Shown here piece by piece: positions 57,561 to 64,000 of a stretch of 64,000 nucleotides of DNA (position 1 is the stretch's first letter; the number at the start of each line of letters is the position of its first letter). The notes beneath the pieces are model-generated. The model searched no databases and was not told where the DNA came from. It saw nothing but the letters and a program-made list of their open reading frames with translations. The stretch is from Cryptomeria japonica (taxonomy: Eukaryota > Streptophyta > Pinopsida > Cupressales > Cupressaceae): positions 15,001 through 79,000 of the forward strand of contig NW_026729268.1 of NCBI RefSeq assembly GCF_030272615.1, given 5' to 3'. The position numbers and the translations under genes were made by a program.

Positions 57561-60500
57561 GCACCCACCCTGGCCAAGGTGGGTCACGGGGTGGGTCCTA
57601 GGGTGGGTAACGGGGTGGGTACTAAGGTGCGTGCCAAGGTGGGTCATAGGGTGGGTGCCAAGGTGGGCACCAGGGTGGGTGTGCACCAACCCTAGCCAGG
57701 GTAGGTCACGGGGTGGTTGTCGGGGTGGGCGTCAAGGAGCCAAGGTGGGTGGCAAGTAGCCAAGTTGCGTGCCAAGGTGGGTGTCGGGGTGGGTGCCAAG
57801 GATCCAAGGTGGGTGCCAAGGAACCAAGGTGGGTGTCTGGGTGGGTGCCGAGGTGGGAGCCAGGGTGGGTCCCAAGGTGAGTGCAAAGGTGGGTGCCAGG
57901 GTCAAGGTGAGTGCCAATGTGGGTTCCAAGGTGCCAGGGTCAGGGTGAGTGCCAATGTGGGTTCAAAGGTGCTAAGTTGGGTGCGAGGTTGGGTGCGAGG
58001 GTGGGTGGGTGCCAAGGTGTGCTAGGTGGAAGCCCGGGTGGGTCGGCATCCCATGGGTGTCGAGTTGGGTGCCTGATGGGTGCTTCTTGTCAAGTTTTAG
58101 TCGTCGGGACTCATTTCGAGCCTTAGAGGTCGTTTCTTGTCCGGTTGCCCTGTCTTCGACCTGGGAACCCAATTTTGGTCCTCGGGTCCCATTTTTTTTT
58201 GTCTCGCATCCCACTTTTGGCCTGTGGCCTTTTCGGGGTCGATTCTCGTTTTGGGCATCAGAGCATGTTTCTTCTCCTAAAACCCAATATTTGTTTATTA
58301 AGTCTCGGAACACATTTTTGTTCTCGTGGACCCATCATGGGTCTTGGAACGCATTTGTGGTCCTTGGGTCCCATTTTGCATCCCGAAACTTGTGTTTTGG
58401 TGCTTGATCCCTATTTTGGGTGCCCACCTTGCACCAAGTGCGCACCCGGGGCAAACCGAGCGCCTTGGTGCACCGGGGCAAGATCGAGCGTGCACCCGAG
58501 GCGCCCCGAACATGCACCAAGGTGCACTCGGCCCACATGTGAGCGCAGGTCGTTGCGCCCGAGGTGGTGTGTGGGCACCGCGTTGCAGACGGGACACTGC
58601 ACGCACACGACGCCCCCTCCAGGTGCACGCACGTAGGCCGGGCCGGGTGCACACCCGACGCCCTAGCAAGGTGCGCGCACCCGGGCAGGGCTCACACTTG
58701 GCGAACGGGGCGCACTTCGCGAGGGAGGGTGTGCACCTCGACGGGGGTGGGTGGCCGGGGTGGATTCGCACGTGGGTCGCGGTTTGCTAAGTACACACTG
58801 CGACAAGCTCATAACGGGTGCGATCATACCAGCGTTAGTGCACCGGATCCCATCAGAACTCCGCAGTTAAGCGCGCTTGGGCCGGAGTAGTACTGGGATG
58901 GGTGACCTCCCGGGAAGTCCCGGTGTTGCACCCTTTTTTAGTTTTTCGCCGGGCGTCGCAATGCTATTTGAATAAACCTTTTGCCCGTTTGCGTTCTCGT
59001 CGGGGCCGGGCCGGGCCGGGGTGCGCTGCCCGCACTACCGCGCGCGCGGGGGCGACACCGAGCTCGCACCCGAGGCGCCCCGAGCACACAGGCCACGGTG
59101 CAACCCGGGCGTTGTGCGCGCACCCCGGTGCGCCCGAGGTGCTGCGCGCGCACCCAGGTGAAATCGGTGTGCACCTCGGCCAGTGCGCGCTCGGTCGAGT
59201 CGCGCACGTTGGCCAAGGTGCACGGTGATGTTTCTTACTCTAAGGTTCCGCACCAGACGCCCGGGACAGGTGAGCGAAGCTGGGCGGGGCCGGGTGCGCG
59301 GCCGGGGCAGGTGCACGCAGCTGGAGAGAGCTTTGGAGCACACTTCGGAGCGCACCAATGATGCGCTCCATTCAAAAGTTTCCTGAAAAGGCAAAAAAAG
59401 TTGAGATTATAGAATTTCCCACTTGAGAGATTGTAAAAAAAAAAAATTTAAAATGAAGGAAACGCGGGTGCCAAGGTGTGCGCAGCCCAGCCAAGGTGTG
59501 CGCACCAAGGCGCCCACCCTGGCGAAGGTGCACGCAAGGTGCGCACCCGAGGCAAACCGGACAATTAACCCAACTTTCGACTTCGCGCGCACCTTGGAGC
59601 GCACTTCGGAGCGCTCCTTGGTGCGCACCAATCTTGGGCACCTCGGAGTGCACCATGGCGCCCACCAAGGTGCGCACCCGGGGCAAACCGAGCTCCGACT
59701 TCGTGCGCACCTTGGAGCGCACGAAAGGTGCGCACCATGGCGCCCACCAAGGTGCGCAGCCCAGCCAAGGCGTGCGCATCAAGGTGCGCACCCTGGCGAA
59801 GGTGCGCACCCGGGGCAAACCGAGCTCCGACTTCGTGCGCACCTTGGAGCGCACAAAAGGTGCGCAACCCAGCCAAGGTGTGCGCACCCCGGTCAAACCG
59901 AGCTCCGAATCGTGCGCACCAGAGGTGCACGCCATCGTGCGCACCTTGGAGCACACTTCGGAGCCCTCCTTGGTGCGCGCCGATGTTGCGCACCTCGGAG
60001 CGCACCCGGGGAAAACAATGCAATTAACCCGACTTTCGACTTCGTGGGCACCTCGGAGCGCTCTCGGGTTCGCACCTCGGAGCACACCGAGGTGCGCACC
60101 TTTGATGCGCTGCCTTCACCAATTTCCAGAAAAGGCAAGAAAACATTGAGAAGGTGTGCGCACCGAGGTGCCCACCCTGGCGAAGGTGCACGCGAGGTGC
60201 GCACCCGGGGCAAACCGGGCTCCGACTTCGTGCACGCCGCACCTTGGAGCACACTTCGGAGCGCTCCTTGGTGCGCACCAGGGCGCGCAACCCAGCCGAG
60301 GTGCCCACCCCGGCGAAGGTGCACGCGAGGTGCGCACCCGGGGCAAACCGGGCTCCGACTTCGTGCACGCCATGGTGCCCACCGCGGCGAAGGTGCACGC
60401 GAGGTGCGCACCCGGGGCAAACCGGGCTCCGACTTCGTGCACGCCGCACCTTGGAGCACACTTCGGAGCGCTCCTTGGTGCGCACCATGGTGCCCACCAG

Positions 60501-63500
60501 GGCGCGCAACCCCGCCGAAGGTGCACGCGAGGTGCGCACCCGGGGCAAACCGGGCTCCGACTTCGTGCACGCCGCACCTTGGAGCACACTTCGGAGCGCT
60601 CCTTGGTGCGCACCATGGTGCCCACCAGGGCGCGCAACCCCGCCGAAGGTGCACGCGAGGTGCGCACCCGGGGCAAACCGGGCTCCGACTTCGTGCACGC
60701 CATGGTGCGCACCGCGGCGAAGGTGCGCACCCGGGGCAAACCGGGCTCCGACTTCGTGCACGCCGCACCTTGGAGCACACTTCGGAGCGCTCCTTGGTGC
60801 GCACCAGGGCGCGCAACCCAGCCGAGGTGCCCACCCCGGCGAAGGTGCACGCGAGGTGCGTACCCGGGGCAAACCGGGCTCCGACTTCGTGCACGCCGCA
60901 CCTTGGAGCACACTTCGGAGCGCTCCTTGGTGCGCACCATGGTGCCCACCAGGCCGCGCAACCCAGCCAAGGTGTGCGCACCAAGGTGCACGCGAGGTGC
61001 GCACCCGGGGCAAACCGGGGTCCGACTTCGTGCACGCCGCACCTTGGAGCACACATCGGGGCGCTCCCGGGTTCGCACCGGCGTTGCGCACCGTGGTGGG
61101 CACCTCGGAGCACACCAAGGTGGGCAGCGAGGTGCGCACCTTTGATGCGATGCCTTCACTAATTTCCATAAAAGGCAAAAAAAAAACGAGATTTTAAAAT
61201 TTCCGTTTTGAAAGATAGTGAGAAAAAGGGAATGCTGGTGCCATCTTGAGCCCGCCCTGGTGCGCAGCCCAGCCAAGGTGTGCGCACCAAGGTGCCCACC
61301 CTGGCGAAGGTGCGCGCCCGGGCAATTAACCCAACTTCCAACTTCGCGCGCGCCAGGGTGGGAGCGCACCCAACAACCGGGCCTGGGAAGAGCCAATGCG
61401 AGAAACCCCACCAAACGCTCTGACAAAAAAAGAGGGGGCGCTCCAGTAACCCCGCTTCGGAGCGCACCCTGGGCAAACCCAGCCAAGGTGCCCACCCCGG
61501 CCAAGGTGCAGGCGAGGTGCGCACCCGGGGCAAACCGGGCTCCGACAACGTGCACGCCGCACCTTGGAGCACACTTCGTAGCGCTCCCGGGTGCGCACCT
61601 CAGAGCACACCAAGGTGGGCAGCGAGGTGCGCACCTTTGATGCGCTGCCTTCACTAATTTCCAGAAAAGGCAAAAAAAAAAGGAGATTTTAAAATTTCCG
61701 TTTTGAAAGATAGTGAAAAAAACGGAACGCGCGTGCCATCTTGAGCCCGCCCTGGTGCGCAGCCCAGGTAAGGTGCCCACCCTGGCAAAGGTGCGCACCC
61801 GGGCAATTAACCCTACTTCCGACTTCGTGCGCGCCAGGGTGGCAACCGGGCCTCGGAAGAGCCAATGCGAGAAACCCCACCAAACGCTCCGACAAAAAAA
61901 GAGGCGGCGCTCCAATAACCCCGCTTCGGAGCGCAGCCGGGGCAAACCCAGCCAAGGTGCCCACCCCGACGAAGGTGCACGCGAGGTGCGCACCCGGGGC
62001 AAACCGGGCTCCGACAACGTGCACGCAGCACCTTGGAGCACACTTCGAAGCACTCCCGGGTGCCCACCGGCGTTGCGCACCGTGGTGGGCAGCGAGGTGC
62101 GCACCTTTGATGCGCTGCCTTCACTAATTTCCAGAAAAAGGCAAAAAAAAATGAGATTTTAAAATTTCCGTTTTGAAAGATAGTGAAAAAAAAGGAACGC
62201 GGGTGCCATCTTGAGCCCGCCCTGGTGCGCAGCCCAGGCAAGGCATGCGCACCAAGGTGCCCACCCGAGGTGCACACCCGGGGCAAACCGGGCTCCGACT
62301 TCGTGCAGGCCGCACCTTGGAGCACACTTCGGAGCGCTCCTTGGTGCGCACCATGGTGCCCACCAGGGCGCGCAACCCAGCCAAGGTCTGCACACTAAGG
62401 TGCCCACCCCGGCGAAGGTGCACGCGAGGTGCGCACCCGGGGCAAACCGGGCTCCGACTTCGTGCACGCCATGGTGCCCACCGCGGCGAAGGTGCACGCG
62501 AGGTGCGCACCCGGGGCAAACCGGGCTCCGACTTCGTGCACGCCGCACCTTGGAGCACACTTCGGAGCGCTCCTTGGTGCGCACCATGGTGCCCACCAGG
62601 GCGCGCAACCCAGCCAAGGTGTGCGCACCAAGGTGCACGCGAGGTGCGCACCCGGGGCAAACCGGGGTCCGACTTCGTGCACGCCGCACCTTGGAGCACA
62701 CATCGGAGCGCTCCCAGGTTCGCACCAGCGTTGCGCACCTTTGATGCGCTGCCTTCACTAATTTCCAGAAAAGGCAAAAAAAAACGATATTTTAAAATTT
62801 CCGTTCTGAAAGATAGTGAAAAAAACGGAACGCGGGTGCCATCTTGAGCCCTTCCTGGTGCGCAGCCCAGGCAAGTTGTGCGCACCAAGGTGCCCACCCT
62901 GGCGGAGGTGCGCGCCCGGGGCAAACCGGGCTCCGACTTCGTGCACTGCATGGTGCCCACCAAGGCGCGCAACCCAGCCAAGGTGCCCACCGCAGCGAAG
63001 GTGCACGCGAGGTGCACACCCGGGGCAAACCGGGCTCCGACTTCGTGCACGCCGCACCTTGGAGCACACTTCAGAGCGCTCCTTGGTGCGCACCAGGGCG
63101 CGCAACCCAGCCGAGGTGCCCACCCCGGCGAAGGTGCACGCGAGGTGCGCACCCGGGGCAAACCGGGCTCCGACTTCGTGCACGCCATGGTGCCCACCGC
63201 GGCGAAGGTGCGCACCCGGGGCAAACCGGGCTCCGACTTCGTGCACGCCGCACCTTGGAGCACACTTCGGAGCGCTCCTTGGTGCGCACCATGGTGCCCA
63301 CCAGGCCGCGCAACCCAGCCAAGGTGTGCGCACCAAGGTGCACGCGAGGTGCGCACCCGGGGCAAACCGGGGTCCGACTTCGTGCACGCCGCACCTTGGA
63401 GCACACATCGGGGCGCTCCCGGGTTCGCACCGGCGTTGCGCACCGTGGTGGGCACCTCGGAGCACACCAAGGTGGGCAGCGAGGTGCGCACCTTTGATGC

Positions 63501-64000
63501 GATGCCTTCACTAATTTCCATAAAAGGCAAAAAAAAAACGAGATTTTAAAATTTCCGTTTTGAAAGATAGTGAGAAAAAGGGAATGCTGGTGCCATCTTG
63601 AGCCCGCCCTGGTGCGCAGCCCAGCCAAGGTTTGCGCACCAAGGTGCCCACCCTGGCGAAGGTGCGCGCCCGGGCAATTAACCCAACTTCCAACTTCGCG
63701 CGCGCCAGGGTGGGAGCGCACCCAACAACCGGGCCTGGGAAGAGCCAATGCGAGAAACCCCACCAAACTCTCTGACAAAAAAAGAGGGGGCGCTCCAGTA
63801 ACCCCGCTTCGGAGCGCACCCTGGGCAAACCCAGCCAAGGTGCCCACCCCGGCCAAGGTGCAGGCGAGGTGCGCACCCGGGGCAAACCGGGCTCCGACAA
63901 CGTGCACGCCGCACCTTGGAGCACACTTCGTAGCGCTCCCGGGTGCGCACCTCAGAGCACACCAAGGTGGGCAGCGAGGTGCGCACCTTTGATGCGCTGC
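57561..64000 (+). repeat. 7.92-kb 5S megarepeat, unit 7 (truncated by window end)
   Basis: The first 6440 bp of a seventh copy are present, with the 5S gene at 58816-58935. The array clearly continues beyond the window. It shares T at 59064 with unit 6 and carries the common T at the site where units 5 and 6 have C. Confidence 0.95.
58816..58935 (+). rRNA. 5S ribosomal RNA, unit 7
   Basis: Identical by eye to the other copies, 7923 bp from the unit 6 gene. Internal promoter and T-runs are intact. Confidence 0.98.

Noticed and set aside
10017-64000. Megarepeat is an assembly artefact from one duplicated unit.
   Set aside because: Units differ by private and pairwise-shared variants in an orderly pattern, which a collapsed-and-copied unit would not show. 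Raw reads would still be needed to confirm the copy number.
1-64000. 18S, 5.8S or 26S rRNA and tRNA genes.
   Set aside because: I looked for the conserved 18S start, the 5.8S core and tRNA box A/B pairs by eye on both strands and recognised none. A profile search should confirm this.

Overview
The window is non-coding, highly repetitive plant nuclear DNA. It looks like a ribosomal DNA spacer and not a gene-bearing region. The only unambiguous genes are seven identical 120-nt 5S rRNA genes on the + strand (starts 11273, 19198, 27122, 35045, 42969, 50893, 58816). Their sequence is plant-type, with an intact internal promoter and a T-run terminator. Its GC-rich variants resemble gymnosperm or other non-angiosperm land-plant 5S from memory. 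That assignment, and the idea of a gymnosperm such as a cycad or Ginkgo relative, is inference. No 18S, 5.8S or 26S sequence was recognised, and no ORF looks like a real protein.

Layout. (1) 1-4060: about 21.5 tandem copies of a 188-bp satellite whose monomer contains a two-part inverted repeat. (2) 4061-5445: diverged relatives of the 188-bp monomer alternate with TATA-like boxes and hairpins. (3) 5446-8604: more repeats carrying the same box, in 50/56-bp, 311-bp and 157-bp families, interrupted at 6952-7573 by a 52/38-bp palindromic repeat. The box (CCTCCCCTATATAAG on +, CTTATATAGGGGAGG on -) occurs 13 times between 4422 and 8564. On the - strand it resembles the plant RNA polymerase I core TATATAGGGG. 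(4) 8605-10016: GTGCAC-rich palindromes, then a G-rich GTGGGTGCCAAGG minisatellite. (5) 10017-64000: six complete and one truncated copy of a 7.92-kb megarepeat. Each copy consists of G-rich minisatellite, T-rich degenerate repeat, GC-rich spacer, one 5S gene, GC-rich spacer and about 6 kb of nested GC-rich repeats punctuated by 11 A/T-rich modules.

Interpretation (inference). The left part fits the spacer-promoter and 5' external transcribed region of a 35S/45S rDNA unit that would be transcribed leftwards, with its 18S gene beyond base 1. If so, at least seven 5S genes with enormous spacers lie in, or directly abut, the intergenic spacer and are transcribed divergently from the large rRNA precursor. 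The alternative is an unusual free-standing 5S array with about 7.8-kb spacers, whose left flank happens to carry promoter-like repeats. Variants shared by adjacent megarepeats show ongoing homogenisation by unequal exchange or conversion.
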